DNA of 64,000 bases from the NCBI RefSeq assembly GCF_000975265.2, contig NZ_CP083405.1, positions 2,170,001 through 2,234,000 of the forward strand. Reading direction: 5' to 3'. Positions 31,238 through 42,240 of this stretch are shown here, one piece after another. Each line of letters begins with the position of its first letter. Within the stretch, counting starts at the first letter, position 1. The notes under the pieces are model-generated. The model was not told the origin of the DNA. It saw only the letters and a program-made list of their open reading frames with translations, and did not search any database. The stretch is from Mycobacterium lepromatosis. GTDB taxonomy: Bacteria; Actinomycetota; Actinomycetes; Mycobacteriales; Mycobacteriaceae. A program made the position numbers and the translations under genes.

Positions 31238-32262
31238 CGGTATGTGCGTCGTTCAAGTCGCCAATTTCTATAGCCCGCGCTCGGAGGCACACGCACAACG
31301 GTAGACTGGCTGAGTGCAGTGTAGTGTACCGCCGGCTACGAAGTATTTCTGATCTTTCCAGAGTCCCACGCTGGATGTTGCTGGTTTAGGCACGAGAATC
31401 TTTCGAATTACCTTTCTCGTCAAGTTAATTATTTTATTCTAGGCGGCTACCGAGCGGTGCCAACCGGACCGATGAAGACGTTGCTGGAAGCACTGCGAAC
31501 CGATGACCTGGAAGTTTCTGACCAACTCATACTCCGGTCACTCGGACGGTGGTGCTGCGAACGTGACACTAAGAAGGCAATAATCTCTCATGAGCTCTCG
31601 GATCACCTTACCAACAAATTATTCCGCATCGAACCGCGTAGACGTTTGCTGACTTCGCCAACAGAAGCACCGCCACCAACCGGCTGTTACCAGCGCGGCA
31701 TCGACCACATCGGCGCAACGAACGTCGCCACCGTCCCACTGAGCGTGGACCGGCAAACCGTCCATCCAAGCCAGCATTCAGCCCTGGTGCGGCAGCACTG
31801 GACCATGCCGACCCATATGCTGCTACTACACAGCAGCCGACTGTCGCTAGAAAAGCGCACCGACCAACAGCGTCGACACCCGACTAGTCGTCACGGTTAA
31901 GGACCCAATTCGAACCAAGCTAAAATTGTCAGACCGCTTGGCCGCTGATCGACTTCATTGGCTTCATCTCCAACCAACACACCGTGACCAGGCTGTTGGC
32001 CTCGGCTGATGTCACATTGGCCCTAGGACCGCACGAAATATTCGGAATATTCGGACTAGCCACATTGAAATCGCTAACCTGTGGGACACCGGTCGTGGTG
32101 TCGCGCACCTCGGCCCTCGCCGAACTCATCACCCCAAACAGCGGCGCCTTGGCCGACAACCGCCCGGCTGCGATCACACAAGTTGTCCGCGCCATCGTCA
32201 GCCGACCTGAACCCGACCACCGCAGCTACGCACGCCGCCACGCTGAGCTACTCACCTAGCAG
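31238..32262 (+). pseudogene. mgtA: Decayed GT4 mannosyltransferase (MgtA-like)
   Basis: Starts around CVVQVANFYSPRS. Dispersed fragments include EVFLIFP-like sequence, GTRIFRITF, GYRAVPTGPMKTLLEALRTD, RSLGRWC, RIEPRRR, IGATNVATVPLSVDRQTVHP and then ISNQHTVTRLLASADVTLAL, GPHEIFGIFGLATLKSLTCG, TPVVVSRTSALAELI (the GT4 EX7E-containing nucleotide-sugar block) and AARRHAELLT-like sequence at the end. Resembles the GDP-mannose-dependent alpha-mannosyltransferase Rv0557. More than six lesions. Confidence 0.72.
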
Positions 32263-33724
32263 CGTGCGACAGCGGGCATGCTAGTAACGTGGAGAGCCAG
32301 TACGCGCAATGGTTGCAGCACACCACGTAACGTTCGGCCCAAGGCAACACGGCATCAATATTTTCACGAAAATGCTGCGACCATGGCGTCGACCCGGAGG
32401 CGTTCACATGGTTATACTGCCGTCCGGCATTCTGAGGATGAGGTCGACAGAGAGCCCAGGGCAGGAAATCGCTTGACCGCGGCAAGTTGTCAACGTAGTC
32501 CGAGGAAAGAGCGACCCGCTGTGGTGGCAGTGATGTCCTGTTTTGTTGGGATACATCACTGTATCGTATGCGGTGAATGCGTTCATGCAGAACTTCCGGT
32601 CGGGGCACTAAGATTCGTGTTGGCTCAAACGAGTGACCAGCCGAGTTATCTCTTTGTAAGCAGACCGATCTCCCGAACTGCGTGCGTGGAACTGGTTCTT
32701 TGGTTGGCGACTGTACGGCATCATCCAACTGCAACTGACCAATGACAAGTGTAGTAGAGGCCGGACTGTGGTCCGATCGCCCGTTCGCTAACCAATACGA
32801 GGAATACGGTGACCTCTACCTCACCGACGAGTACCTCATCGATGAGGATAACGTCATTCAACGAGAAGGAGAAAACAACGATAGCGAGTACACGAGTACA
32901 AGGAGGCAGGCGTCAACCTTCTGATCAAGTGGCCAGAAGTTTGATACCTTGAATTTGTGGAGTAGCCGGCTTCCGATGCTGCCGGAAGGAAAGACAGAAC
33001 CAAGAACGATGGCTGATAATCCGAAGCCTAGAAACAAGGCTTAAACACACCCGAGTGGGGTTTTTCGGAGGGCGGCTCTCAGAAAAAAGAAGTATCAGGA
33101 AGGTCAGAGGCCCCAGAATGCCGCGCCACAGCCTAACCCAACAGCGTTCAGCACCCGGGTGATAAGCCGTTCGTCCTGGCAACCGGCTACTAGAGGATCA
33201 AGCGACAAGTAGCAGGAGCGGTTGGCCTCTGCGATCCGAACACACAACATCGCCCACCGACCTGGTGCTCGATTCAAGCCATGCCTCTAGAAGACAATCC
33301 TTCGCCTGAGACTCACACGATGGTAACGCGACTGAAACTCATCAACCAGCACGCTGGAAGCCGGTGACGTCGTACCTAATCGTCATGATATCAAGCTAAC
33401 TCGCCGTAGAATACGTACAAGACGGACCGTCGCCAGCGACTCACTCAATCTCAATGGGACGAGTAGCTATATCAGTTGTTCGCAGTATTCTTTAATATCA
33501 CAGAGACTTTCTTGTAACTCGACAGCGATCGCTGTTAGCCTCAGAAACTACAAAAATGAATCGATACAACCACGCGACCGCCCGGCCGTGGCCGTCACCC
33601 GTTGTCGTCCGAACGCAGCCTGGAGTCCGCCGCCCGACGCTAGGGTATCCGACAAGACGTACTAATTGTAATGTAGAATACATAGTATAATAAATAATTG
33701 TAAACAAGCCGGTTCGACCCGAGC
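32263..33724. other. Gene-poor stretch
   Basis: About 1.46 kb in which I recognise no gene. Short open frames (32278-32745 plus, 32252-32734 minus, 32742-32924 plus) overlap one another on both strands and look like chance. H37Rv cdh and lppO would precede sseB; I see no convincing trace of them. Confidence 0.45.
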
Positions 33725-34250
33725 GTGGTAGGTGTTGACAGTGGCCGGGCTGACCAAGGTACGCATGCTGGATGTGTGACAGTCAGGCGGAGGGAGCGTC
33801 AAACCGGCCAGCTCAATCTCACAGCTTGGGAACGTCACTGTGCTGCATATGAATTTGCATGCCGGAGGCCGACCGGTGTTGATAGCGCATCAAGCAACGT
33901 CACGCCCTCGGCGTGACGTTGCTTGATGCGCGCATACCGGAACGCTTCCACAGGGATATGAATCCGGCCGACTTAGTCGCCGGTCACATCCTCGGCGCAA
34001 AGAACGTTCCCAGCGACACAGTCTTAGCGGCCGACAGCACATTACTTTAGCGATGCTATGCTCACCCCATTGCTGTTTGACAGCGGTATCGATCGCATTA
34101 CACGCGTCGGTGCGTACTGCGACTCCAGGGTCAGCGCAGCTGTAACAGTCAACGTACTGGCGGCGATCGGTTACGAGGCGGCACCATTTTCCGGTGCATG
34201 GTCTGAGTGGGGTTCGAATCCAACTCGCGCCGTTGGGTACGGTCCCGAAT
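33725..34250 (+). pseudogene. sseB: Decayed thiosulfate sulfurtransferase (rhodanese, SseB-like)
   Basis: Fragments GLTKVRMLD, LNLTAWERHC, then GVTLLDARIPERFHRDMNPA, DLVAGHILGAKNVPS, LAADSTLL, and the active-site region RITRVGAYCDSRVSAAVTVN, where the catalytic cysteine and loop (CxSGVSA in homologs, CDSRVSA here) are recognisable. It ends AAIGYEAAPFSGAWSEW. Several frameshifts; a perfect 22-bp-arm inverted repeat at 33885-33931 lies just before GVTLLDAR. Confidence 0.75.
33885..33931. repeat. Perfect 22-bp inverted repeat with 3-nt loop
   Basis: Arms 33885-33906 and 33910-33931 are exact reverse complements (right arm begins GGCGTGACGTTGC) around CTC. The right arm encodes the conserved VTLLDAR of the rhodanese remnant, so the left arm looks like an added inverted copy. 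Confidence 0.95.
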
Positions 34251-34479
34251 AGCCTCTTGCGACATCAGGTTATCCTCACACGCCAAAAAGAAGGCTGTCA
34301 TAGCCTTAGCCACCAGCCCAACCCGGCATAACGGCCACCAATGCCCGATCGACGTTGTCCGTCTCAATTTACTTGTAATAGAAGAATTCGAACGGGAAGC
34401 CCGGTAAATGCAACGGGTCATCCTACCGGTCCGAAATGCCAGGGACCCCCAGGAACATAGCTCGTGGGCATCCGGAAAA

Positions 34480-34860
34480 CCTGAGCGGTCGCCGTCTCAT
34501 CGTCCGTAGCATCGAAGGATCGGTGTGTTCTGGTTCTGGTATTAAGATTGCCGATCAAGCATTTGAAATCGGTTACGATGCAGGGTTAATAGCTGAAAGC
34601 ATCGCCGCTGTTAGGGATGCAAAAGAATGTACTCCCACAGCGAAAAAGGAAATCCGTTATAGGTTTTTTCATTAGCGATTTCGCTTTGTTATCTAATCGT
34701 GGTTAGGAAAACTGTGGGAAGACCCTTGCAACATTGCTCAAGCCGTCGCTTGAGAAGCACACAACATCGTGACTACGCACTGGAGTGTGCACTATGGTAC
34801 AAGAACGGCAATGGCACGACCAAGGGCACATAACCTTCCGGGACTGCCTTGGTTATCAGG
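34480..34860 (+). pseudogene. Possible glycoside hydrolase family 3 fragment
   Basis: Plus-strand pieces IADQAFEIGYDAGLIAESIA, AVRDA, then ENCGKTLA and AEAHNI plus AMARPRAHNLPGLP loosely resemble the C-terminal domain of beta-glucosidases (A-D-V...GE...LDLPG...). This is a weak assignment from scattered short matches. Confidence 0.25.
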
Positions 34861-35960
34861 GTATTAGCGCTCACTGTTGCCGCGGGCACGTCGCACGATG
34901 CCGACGAAGTCCGACAAGCGTCCGTTGCGGGGAGGTGCCCCGAAGGAAATCGAGCGCCCGCAGGAGTGACCGTGCCGGATGCATCTACCCCGTTGACCGT
35001 GCAGCCGATCAGTCAGCCAACATTTCCTTGCCCTCACCGCAACAAAAAATATCACCTGGCCTTTCGACGTGCAGACTATCAACGCGACCACGGTAGCCGG
35101 TCAGCCTCAACAGGCTAGAAAATAGTCGATGCCTATGATTCTGGTGACTTTTCCATACCACCGCAAAAATAACTTTCACTGCTAATCAATTTCACGTCGG
35201 ACACGTTAACGCAATTTCTGAAAACCATGATGCTACGGTTACAAAAATGAGAGCAATTAATCCACGTGAGTACGCACAACCGAGCTCGAGCAACCCCCTA
35301 GGCGTTCCATTCAACATCTCGGCAGGAAAACCGCAGGTAATCCACCCACCGCTGCGAGGCACCAATTTATTGGTACTCAACGAGTGTGGCGCTCCACAAC
35401 TAGACGCATCACGACGCGATACTGCCAATAAATATGAAACTCAACAACAGCCAACTTTTCGCGATCGGCGGGAAACTATGAAGACCAGGGCGAGTTTTAT
35501 ACCGGTAACCAGACAACCAACGAGAGCTATGTCGCCTATGGAGTATAGGTGTATTGAGTGACTGACAGCACCGTGTCATCGACGAGGTACACCATCGACG
35601 CAAACGTTCCCGGCATCTTGCCGGCATCCGACCCTGTCCAGGCAGCCAAGCTGCCCGTGGATAATATTAATCGCAACCGCATAATCTATGAACATCGACG
35701 ATGGCGTATAAGCCACATACGCCCATTTCATTAAGAGCTCACTGCTAGCGTAGCCGAGTGACAAGATGAAGAAGGGGGAACAGATCGTAAATCTGGGAAA
35801 AACCAGTATGCCGTTGCTCCACAACTGAATGTCCAACTTATGAATAGTTCGTCACTCGTTGAAGTCGATGCCCTCCTCTACATAATCGATAGCTTCAAAT
35901 AACAAAGCCAAGTCGCCAAGTCATTGATCTGAAAAACCGAAAACCACCTTAGTGGAACAT
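34845..35960 (+). pseudogene. Decayed M23-family peptidase (LysM/lysostaphin-like)
   Basis: The N-terminus is fairly preserved: VIRVLALTVAAGTSHDADEV, GRCPEGNRAPAGVTVPDAST, PLTVQPISQPTFPCP. The middle is deleted. Later parts read PLGVPFNISAGKPQVIHPPL, RGTNLLVLNECGAPQ, FAIGGKLMN-like, DQGEFYTGNQTTNESYVAYG, ILPASDPVQAAKLPVDNINR, LNVQLMNSSS (normally LHFHLMNGPS) and LLYIIDSFK. The zinc-binding HxH-like positions are lost, and frameshifts occur throughout. Confidence 0.65.
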
Positions 35961-36091
35961 ATTTCGGTACAGATCAGCTTCCGACAACGCAACCACGCAC
36001 GAATCACCTGCCCCTACTGCTAGCAATCGTCAAATTCCTTTAGAGTTAGCAAAAAAATGTCGTTAACCATCCCCATTGCCGGAGGACCCGT

Positions 36092-36950
36092 ATGATCCGA
36101 ATCGAGGAAGGCATATTCACACGGTTGTCCGGCCGCGTCCACCTATGAGATGATGGTGCCCTGAACATCTTTACCGAACTAGTAAAGTAGAGGCATTGTA
36201 TTTCGCTGGCGATTGTCAAACAGCCACCAACTATAGACAATGAAGTCACGGTGTTCGCCCGTCACAGCGGCACACTTGGAACACCGGCACTGGCGTTGAT
36301 GCACGATTTCCCGACTTCGGGTATCGGCTATTTCAGCTTAACATACGAACAGCACTCAGAGTTCGTTATCTTCCTGCCTGACTTGCCGGGCCACGGACTG
36401 TCAGGAAAACTACTGGACTCCATATCTATTCGCTCTACGCTGGTGTTCTGCTATTTTTCCGAGCAATCACTCAGGTATGAAAGCTGAGCGAATACCGAAT
36501 GTTCACCTACGACCGTGGCAGCAATGTCGGCATTATAGCACTGGGCAGGTTTGTGACCGAAGAGCCACGGGCGCTACCCATTGATGTCATTGTAACGAAT
36601 GCCAACTTTTACCTTCCGCTGACCAACCTCACAATGTTCTAAACCGTACTTCTCGACCCCGCAACAGCGCACGCCACAGTGGCAACAGCCAATCTTTAAG
36701 GCTTTGGCCACTGCTCTGGGAATGACTACCGTCATGTCGCATCGCACACTGGACGATACCAGGATCGTCGCATTGGCACAGTACCTTACCCACAATAACA
36801 AATCTTGCCACCATATATGGTGAAATAGGTTAGCTTGAACAGCTTTCCACAACTCCGTAAACCCCACTCTGGTAATGGGACCTACATGACAACGTCGCGC
36901 CACTGCGCGTCGCCAACCACATTGTGAACTACAGCCCTACGATGCCGTCC
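36092..36950 (+). pseudogene. Decayed alpha/beta-hydrolase
   Basis: Reads MIRIEEGIFTRLSGRVHL, then IFTELVK, VFARHSGTLGTPALALMHDF, PTSGIGYFSLTYE, EFVIFLPDLPGHGLSGK, LSEYRMFTYDRGSNVGIIAL (nucleophile elbow normally G-x-S-x-G, here DRGSNVG), IDVIVTNANFYLPLTNLTMF, LLDPATAHATVA and APLRVANHIVN. Stops near 36148, 36190 and 36485. Homology ends about 36950, where a minus-strand remnant begins. Confidence 0.65.
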
Positions 36951-37250
36951 AAGATCACCTGTTAGCCACCGGTGATGTAGATGGCAGCGGCACGTACCAG
37001 CGCAGTGAGCACCACGATGTTCTGCCGGTGTGTCTTGCGGTACATATGGCGATACGGCCATCACAATAGATGAAACGCTAAAAGGCGTCCGCGTGTAAGG
37101 TGCAAGTGAGGTGTAAACTGTACGGCAGGCATGCAGTGCTGAACGAAAGCGGTTGCGAAAGTGGTTTTCCCGCTCCTGGCGGACCGGTGAGCACAATAAA
37201 CCGGCTAGGCTCGGCCGAGAGGTCGCGCTTTGCCGAGGTCATGATCAGGC
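36905..37250 (-). pseudogene. P-loop kinase / AAA-type nucleotide-binding remnant
   Basis: The minus strand contains SRFIVLTGPPGAGK (Walker A, GPPGAGK) followed by broken frames with RQNIVVLTALVRAAAIYI and QVILDGIVGL, resembling small P-loop kinases. Only the N-terminal third is left. It overlaps the end of the alpha/beta-hydrolase remnant. Confidence 0.4.
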
Positions 37251-37812
37251 TGCTTCCCACGATATTTCCCCGCCCCAGCTCCGACACCAGTGGTGGTCCA
37301 AAAACCTTCTGAACTTTCAGAGGCTCGTGCCGAGCATACTTGGCCCAGCACGCCTTAAGAGCCAAGCAAAGGATGAAGTGTAATCCGGAAGCCGCCGACA
37401 AAACAAGTCGAAACCAACCTGTCAGTACGACAGAAACTTATACGCTCGCATGTCGAAGCACAACGTGAACACAGCAACTCCTAGATAACCTTAAATCTTT
37501 GTTTCACGTAAGCTACGTAGGATCCGAAAGAAAGATCAACCACGCTGGCTCTGTCACGAACGTGCAACCTGGATCAGCGACCGCTGTACCCGCCGTCTTG
37601 TTGGTTGGCTCGGCCGTGCGCTTTGCACGGCCGAGCCAACCAACAAGACGGGGAACCCCCCAAACAACATCTGTTAACCAAATACTTTGGTAGTATAGTC
37701 GTGTCGACGTCGTCGTCCAAATCATCACTACAACTAGAAGTCAGCGGGTCGCAGATGGAGAGTCTGGCACCGTCCGGGCAACAATAGTTGCCGATTCGTC
37801 TAATCTGCCTGA
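37251..37812. other. Non-coding stretch upstream of the aminotransferase
   Basis: No gene recognised. It contains the 27-bp-arm hairpin at 37593-37651 and must carry the promoter for the aminotransferase gene starting at 37813. Confidence 0.5.
37593..37651. repeat. Perfect 27-bp inverted repeat with 5-nt loop
   Basis: Arms 37593-37619 and 37625-37651 are exact reverse complements around GCTTT. GC-rich with no run of T after it on the plus strand, so not a classical terminator. It lies about 160 bp upstream of the aminotransferase start. Confidence 0.95.
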
Positions 37813-39021
37813 GTGACTTCTAATCCGCTCGAACAACTAACGATAGAGCAACTGCGACGCCGCACCAGTATGAAGTGGCGCGCACATCCCAAAGACGTGT
37901 TGCCGTTGTGGGTCGCGGAAATGGATGTGCGGCTAGCGCCTACGGTGGCCGAAGCCGTCCATCGTGCCGTCGACAACGGTGATACCGGTTATGCTTACGG
38001 AACCACGTTTGCTGAGGCGGTAAGTGAATTCGCTTCGCAGCGTTGGCAATGGCACGACCTAGACGTCAGCCGCACGGCAATCGTTCCCGACGTCATGCTT
38101 GGTGTCGTTGAGATGCTACGTCTGGTCACCGATCGGGGTGACGGCGTCATCGTCAGCCCACCAGTATACCCCCCGTTCTACGCCTTCGTGACACATGATG
38201 GCCGTCGGGTGCTCGAAGCACCGCTCAGCCGCGACGGCCGGCTTGACTTAGCCGCGTTGCAGGACGCGTTTTCGCGTGCCCGACGTTCGAGCGGACCCAA
38301 CGGGAAAGTCGCATACCTGTTATGTAATCCGCACAACCCGACCGGGTCGGTGCACACCGTCGCCGAATTGCGCGGAGTTGCCGAACTCGCCCGTCAGTTC
38401 GGTGTTCGGGTGATATCGGACGAGATTCATGCTCCGCTCGTCTTGTCCGGTGCGCGATTCACCCCGTATCTGAGTATCCCCGGAGCAGAAAACGCGTTGG
38501 CCCTGATGTCAGCCACCAAGGCGTGGAACCTGTGCGGCTTGAAAGCGGCCATTGCCATCGCCGGTCGTGAGGCGGCTGCCGACCTTCGCCAGATACCCAA
38601 AGAGGTCAGCCACGCCCCCAGCCATCTGGGCATCATCGCGCATACCGCAGCATTCCGCACCGGCAGCAGCTGGCTCGACGCGTTGTTGCAAGGTCTGGAC
38701 GCGAACCGCGCATTGCTCAACGATCTGGTCACCGAGCATTTACCCGGAGTGAGATATCAACAACCGCAGGGCACGTATCTGACCTGGCTGGATTGCCGAC
38801 ATCTCGGTTTCGACGAGCAGATCACCGAAGGGCTTGCGGCAATCTCCGACCTATCCGGACCGGCCCGCTGGTTCCTCGACCACTCGCGTGTCGCCCTCAC
38901 TTCCGGCCACGCCTTCGGAACAGGCGGAGTCGGACACGTGCGCGTGAACTTTGCGACCTCCCAAGTAATTCTCGTAGAGGCGCTGTCGCGAATGGGTCGA
39001 GCGCTCGCCAATTTCCGATAA
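37813..39021 (+). CDS. MalY/PatB-type PLP aminotransferase, probable cystathionine beta-lyase (Rv2294-like)
   Basis: Fold type I PLP enzyme; relatives cleave C-S bonds of cystathionine or act as aminotransferases. Intact, 402 residues, GTG start. Recognisable blocks: [38 protein letters not shown], the PLP-phenol region [12 protein letters not shown], and the PLP Schiff-base lysine K236 in [13 protein letters not shown]. The C-terminal RVNFATS contains the carboxylate-binding arginine. It is flanked by decayed DNA on both sides, so its retention implies a needed role, plausibly methionine or cysteine metabolism. The start codon has only a weak ribosome-binding site. Confidence 0.93.
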   Translation: MTSNPLEQLTIEQLRRRTSMKWRAHPKDVLPLWVAEMDVRLAPTVAEAVHRAVDNGDTGYAYGTTFAEAVSEFASQRWQWHDLDVSRTAIVPDVMLGVVEMLRLVTDRGDGVIVSPPVYPPFYAFVTHDGRRVLEAPLSRDGRLDLAALQDAFSRARRSSGPNGKVAYLLCNPHNPTGSVHTVAELRGVAELARQFGVRVISDEIHAPLVLSGARFTPYLSIPGAENALALMSATKAWNLCGLKAAIAIAGREAAADLRQIPKEVSHAPSHLGIIAHTAAFRTGSSWLDALLQGLDANRALLNDLVTEHLPGVRYQQPQGTYLTWLDCRHLGFDEQITEGLAAISDLSGPARWFLDHSRVALTSGHAFGTGGVGHVRVNFATSQVILVEALSRMGRALANFR

Positions 39022-39479
39022 TCGTCTAGTCACCCGCCGCGAACCACGGCGTCGGTAGTTATGCAGCCTCAGCCAGCATGCGTGGTAAAACCACAGCACG
39101 AACGGCTTAGACCCTCTGAAGCTGAACAAAATTCGTTAGCATCCCGACCCGGGTCTGAACCGAACCGGTTTGATCGTCGCAAAGAACGTGACCTGCAGCC
39201 CATTTCCCCACTGTAAGTACATCAGCCCGTGAGAAGTACACTGGGCCAGTGAGCTCGCCGTAGGCGGTTCTGGACGATGCCATCTGTCCCTGATGCATCT
39301 CAGATGGCACCGTGGCAAATCTATTCCGCACCGAATTTACCAACGTTAGCTGAACGTGCCCGACGAAGTACCCGGCGGCAAAGTTCGAAGTGGTGTACCG
39401 AACGCCAAAGCACCTGGCCTGGCAGAAATCACAATAACTATATCACTGCGGCGATGCTGCTGCTCTCCCGGGTCTACTT
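39022..39479. other. Gene-poor stretch downstream of the aminotransferase
   Basis: No recognisable gene; short frames around 39136-39343 (minus) and 39277-39495 (plus) lack family features. The right part probably belongs to the lost N-terminal two-thirds of the decarboxylase remnant that follows. Confidence 0.4.
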
Positions 39480-40042
39480 GGCTACCCGGAGCTAGGCGAA
39501 TTCCCGGACTATATTGGAATGCCTACGTAATGATATGCGTAGCTCGAACATCCCTGCTACACGTCTTGATGGATGTATCCGCGACCGGAACATCAAGTTG
39601 CCAAGCCGTGGATTAGCGGAGTGAAAAACGCCAACTCGACCTCAGTCTAAGCAGTCACCGCCGCATTCTGGCGACAATTACCGTTCGGCTGACAACAAGC
39701 ACACCACCGATCGACTCGTAGCAGCGCTGACCCCATAGTGCACAGCGGCAAAGGACTTCCAGCGCCCGCAACCGGATACAGTTGCCCCTGCTAACGGAAT
39801 TGCAACTTGATGTCATCCTTCTCCCTCGTGTCGTGACGCGTTCTTCAAACCGACCGAAATAGTGCCCCGCATTAAAAGCCGACGACCGCATCGTGGCAGA
39901 ACAGACCACCCCTTATCCACCAGGAATACCCGTGGTCCTACCAGGCGAACGGCTCAACAACGCGGTGATCGACTACCTGCGGTCGGGCACAGAGGCGAGC
40001 ATGGCCCTGCCGACCCCCGCCGATCCCACTGCGCAACAATAA
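39480..40042 (+). pseudogene. C-terminal remnant of an Orn/Lys/Arg-type amino-acid decarboxylase
   Basis: PLP decarboxylase tail in pieces: LLHVLMDVSATGTSSCQAVD, LSLSSHRRILATITV, KHTTDRLVAALTP, LPRDAFFKPTEIVP-like, then a well preserved end DDRIVAEQTTPYPPGIPVVL, PGERLNNAVIDYLRSG and PTPADPTAQQ before TAA at 40040. EQTTPYPPGIPVVLPGE is the signature of this family's C-terminal domain. The PLP-binding N-terminal part is gone. Confidence 0.72.
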
Positions 40043-40094
40043 ACAATTGCGTGTAGTTTCCCAACCGAAACCGCAAGGTGCCGTGTACGAAAGT

Positions 40095-40460
40095 TCACAA
40101 CGACAGCCGGTCACACGTGGGCTTGGATCCCGCAGCATTAGGCAAACTACTGTTGGTAGATCGCAAAGTAGTATTAGCTTGCGCTAGTACTACTTTAGAG
40201 TTGTCTTCCAGGTAAGAGTATAGTATAAGAGGATGAGCAACATCAGCCAGGTTGATACTAGCGTCTACCAGCGCACTTATGCGCTGCAACCGGACCAAAT
40301 CGTCGGCACGATAGCGCCGGATTCGCCGTCACTTTGAGCCGGCCTGAGTAGCCCGTAGCGTTCGTGGAGCCGCAGTGACTGAACCGGGAATGCTGGAAAG
40401 TCGGCCGCTACCGAGATGCCGTATACGCCGCGATCGTAATACCAGCATACCCATGCCGGC
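40095..40460 (-). pseudogene. Decayed MerR-family regulator divergent from hsp18
   Basis: The minus strand reads DRGVYGISVAADFPAFPVQS and LRLHERYGLLRPAQSDGES (the MerR wing-helix block, normally LRxYExxGLLxPxRxxxGxRxY), then after a shift near 40320 RLQRISALVDASINLADVAH. Frameshifts destroy it. Position and orientation suggest it was the regulator of the divergent hsp18; HspR/MerR-type control of small heat-shock genes is common in actinobacteria. Confidence 0.72.
40165..40196. repeat. Imperfect hairpin, 14-bp arms with one G-T mismatch
   Basis: Arms 40165-40178 (AAAGTAGTATTAGC) and 40183-40196 (GCTAGTACTACTTT) pair at 13 of 14 positions around TTGC. It lies inside the C-terminal region of the MerR remnant. 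Confidence 0.85.
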
Positions 40461-40632
40461 ACTACGATCGATCATGAGAAATCTCCTCGGCTGTTCAGAA
40501 AGAAAACTTGCCTATCACACCTTGCATCAATATATTGAATCCAGTGCTACATCAAAGTCTATGCCATCAGGAACAGTAGGGTAAAGGTAATAGATAGCCT
40601 GTCACAACAGACTGGAATACGAGGTGACCACC

Positions 40633-41079
40633 ATGCTGATGCGTACTGACCCGTTCCGTGAACTGGACCGTTTCGCCGAACAAGTGCTAGGCACGTCTGC
40701 CCGCCCGGCAGCAATGCTCATGGACGCTTGGCGTGAGGGTGAAGAGTTTGTCGTAGAGTTCGACCTTCCTGGCATCAACACCGATTCGCTGGACATTGAC
40801 ATCGAACGCAACGTAGTCACCGTGCGAGCCGAGCGCCCGGGCGTCGACCCCGATCGGGAAATGCTTGCTGCCGAGCGACCACGCGGTGTGTTCAATCGCC
40901 AGCTGGTGCTTGGCGAGAACCTTGACACCGAACGGATCGCAGCTTCCTACCAAGAAGGTGTCCTGAGGTTGTCGATACCAGTAGCCGAAAAGGCTAAACC
41001 GCGCAAGATCTCCATTGATCGTAGCAACAACGGACGACAGTCTATCACCAACGCTGAACACGAAGTCATAGACGCTTAA
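40633..41079 (+). CDS. hsp18: 18 kDa antigen, small heat-shock protein Hsp18
   Basis: Alpha-crystallin-type holdase chaperone and major leprosy antigen. 148 residues from ATG 40633, chosen over the GTG at 40624 because GAGG lies 8 nt upstream of the ATG and the known protein begins [20 protein letters not shown]. The alpha-crystallin domain spans about 35-130, with the [14 protein letters not shown] and [11 protein letters not shown] strands. Compared from memory with the M. leprae protein it differs at scattered positions (for example [33 protein letters not shown]), roughly 10 percent. Transcribed away from a dead MerR gene and followed by a hairpin at 41107-41124. Confidence 0.96.
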   Translation: MLMRTDPFRELDRFAEQVLGTSARPAAMLMDAWREGEEFVVEFDLPGINTDSLDIDIERNVVTVRAERPGVDPDREMLAAERPRGVFNRQLVLGENLDTERIAASYQEGVLRLSIPVAEKAKPRKISIDRSNNGRQSITNAEHEVIDA

Positions 41080-41106
41080 TCGACTGTGTCTTGTGCAACA
41101 AGCATT

Positions 41107-41124
41107 AGCCCGCCGTGGCGGGCT
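41107..41124 (+). terminator. Hairpin downstream of hsp18
   Basis: AGCCCGCC-GT-GGCGGGCT is a perfect 8-bp GC-rich stem 28 bp after the hsp18 stop. There is no T tract, as is usual for mycobacterial terminator-like hairpins. Confidence 0.6.
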
Positions 41125-42240
41125 CAAGTTACTATGACGCAATTAGGCGTTTAGACGCATGAGCAATGCGATACCAGTTGACGGCAGAGTCATAAATTGT
41201 TGCTGCAGGTGCCCCCAACTAGATACGTCGGGAGCCGTTTTTAGCGCTGCGTAGCCAGTTACTGTTTGTCCCGATGCTGAATATCGATCGAGTATCCGGA
41301 AGGTTATAGTTGTAAGCCTGCTCTGGCGGTGTACTGATGGGATATTCAGTCGTCCACAGCGACGCGGACCCGAGGAGGCAAGTTCGACGGTGACGATTTT
41401 GGAAGCTCAACGGCCAGTCGACCAAGGCCGAACAGGCCTTGGCTGGCGGCTAACCGGATGAGTTCTGCTTTTACCGCGCCGACCAAGAGTAGTAATGCAT
41501 GAACAGGTGCAACCGATACACAGGTACGAGCCCGGCAATGTCGTACCTAACTAACTACCGCCCTAATGCTGACCCACAAGCACCTCAACGGCCGCGGTCA
41601 AGTAGCAGCCCACCATTGACCCATTGACGAAACCCTAAAACACACATAGCTGTTCAACAGCCGCGACCGGATCATCGACATCCGCGAAAATGTGCACCAT
41701 CTCACCGTGATTGCTGGTAAGCTCTTCAACGAGCAAAGAGCAACGGTCGGAATGCATGATTTCTATATCGATGCTTCGGTCCTGCCGGAATAAGTGCATG
41801 GGGACATCGTCACGGCGAGGTCAGCCAAGAGCACCGAAAATCGAGCAGACCGAGGGCATGTTGATGATGATATTTACATAACCGACGGACATCGCGTTCA
41901 ACCTGCTCAAGAAGCTGCCCTAGGAAGCCAACGTCAAGCAGCCGCTGCTAGCCAAATAGATCTGTGCAGCTATCCGGGGTGCCGAAACAGGGTTCAGTGC
42001 CCAATCAGGGGTCGACCAACTATTGCTTGACAACGCATCTTCGCGTCCCTCGTGGAGACAACGCGACCATACCCCAAGAAGCATGACGAGCGCGCACCAC
42101 AGCACCCTTGTAGTAGATCGAGCGGAATGCACCAGACACCCGGTGGGCAACCTTGCAGACCAGATCGTTGAAGATGGGAGTGCTAAAGTGGCACGGCCAT
42201 GCTGATCTAAGTGACCCGCATCGGCGCCTCGACCAACAGT
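41125..42240. other. Gene-poor stretch between hsp18 and lipL remnant
   Basis: No assignable gene. A plus-strand fragment at about 41660-41792 reads RIIDIRENVHHLTVIAGKLF then NEQRATVGMHDFYIDASVLP, and another near 42110-42205 reads LVVDRAECTRHPVGNLADQI; both look like real decayed coding sequence, but I cannot name the family. Confidence 0.4.

Noticed and set aside
33040..33080. Possible terminator with a T5 run after GGGG
   Set aside because: The stem is short and mismatched, and no intact gene ends nearby, so it cannot be supported.
34195..34235. tRNA T-loop-like sequence GGTTCGAATCC
   Set aside because: It is the coding remnant of the sseB C-terminus (WSEWGSNPTR); no acceptor stem, anticodon arm or CCA-side pairing can be built around it.
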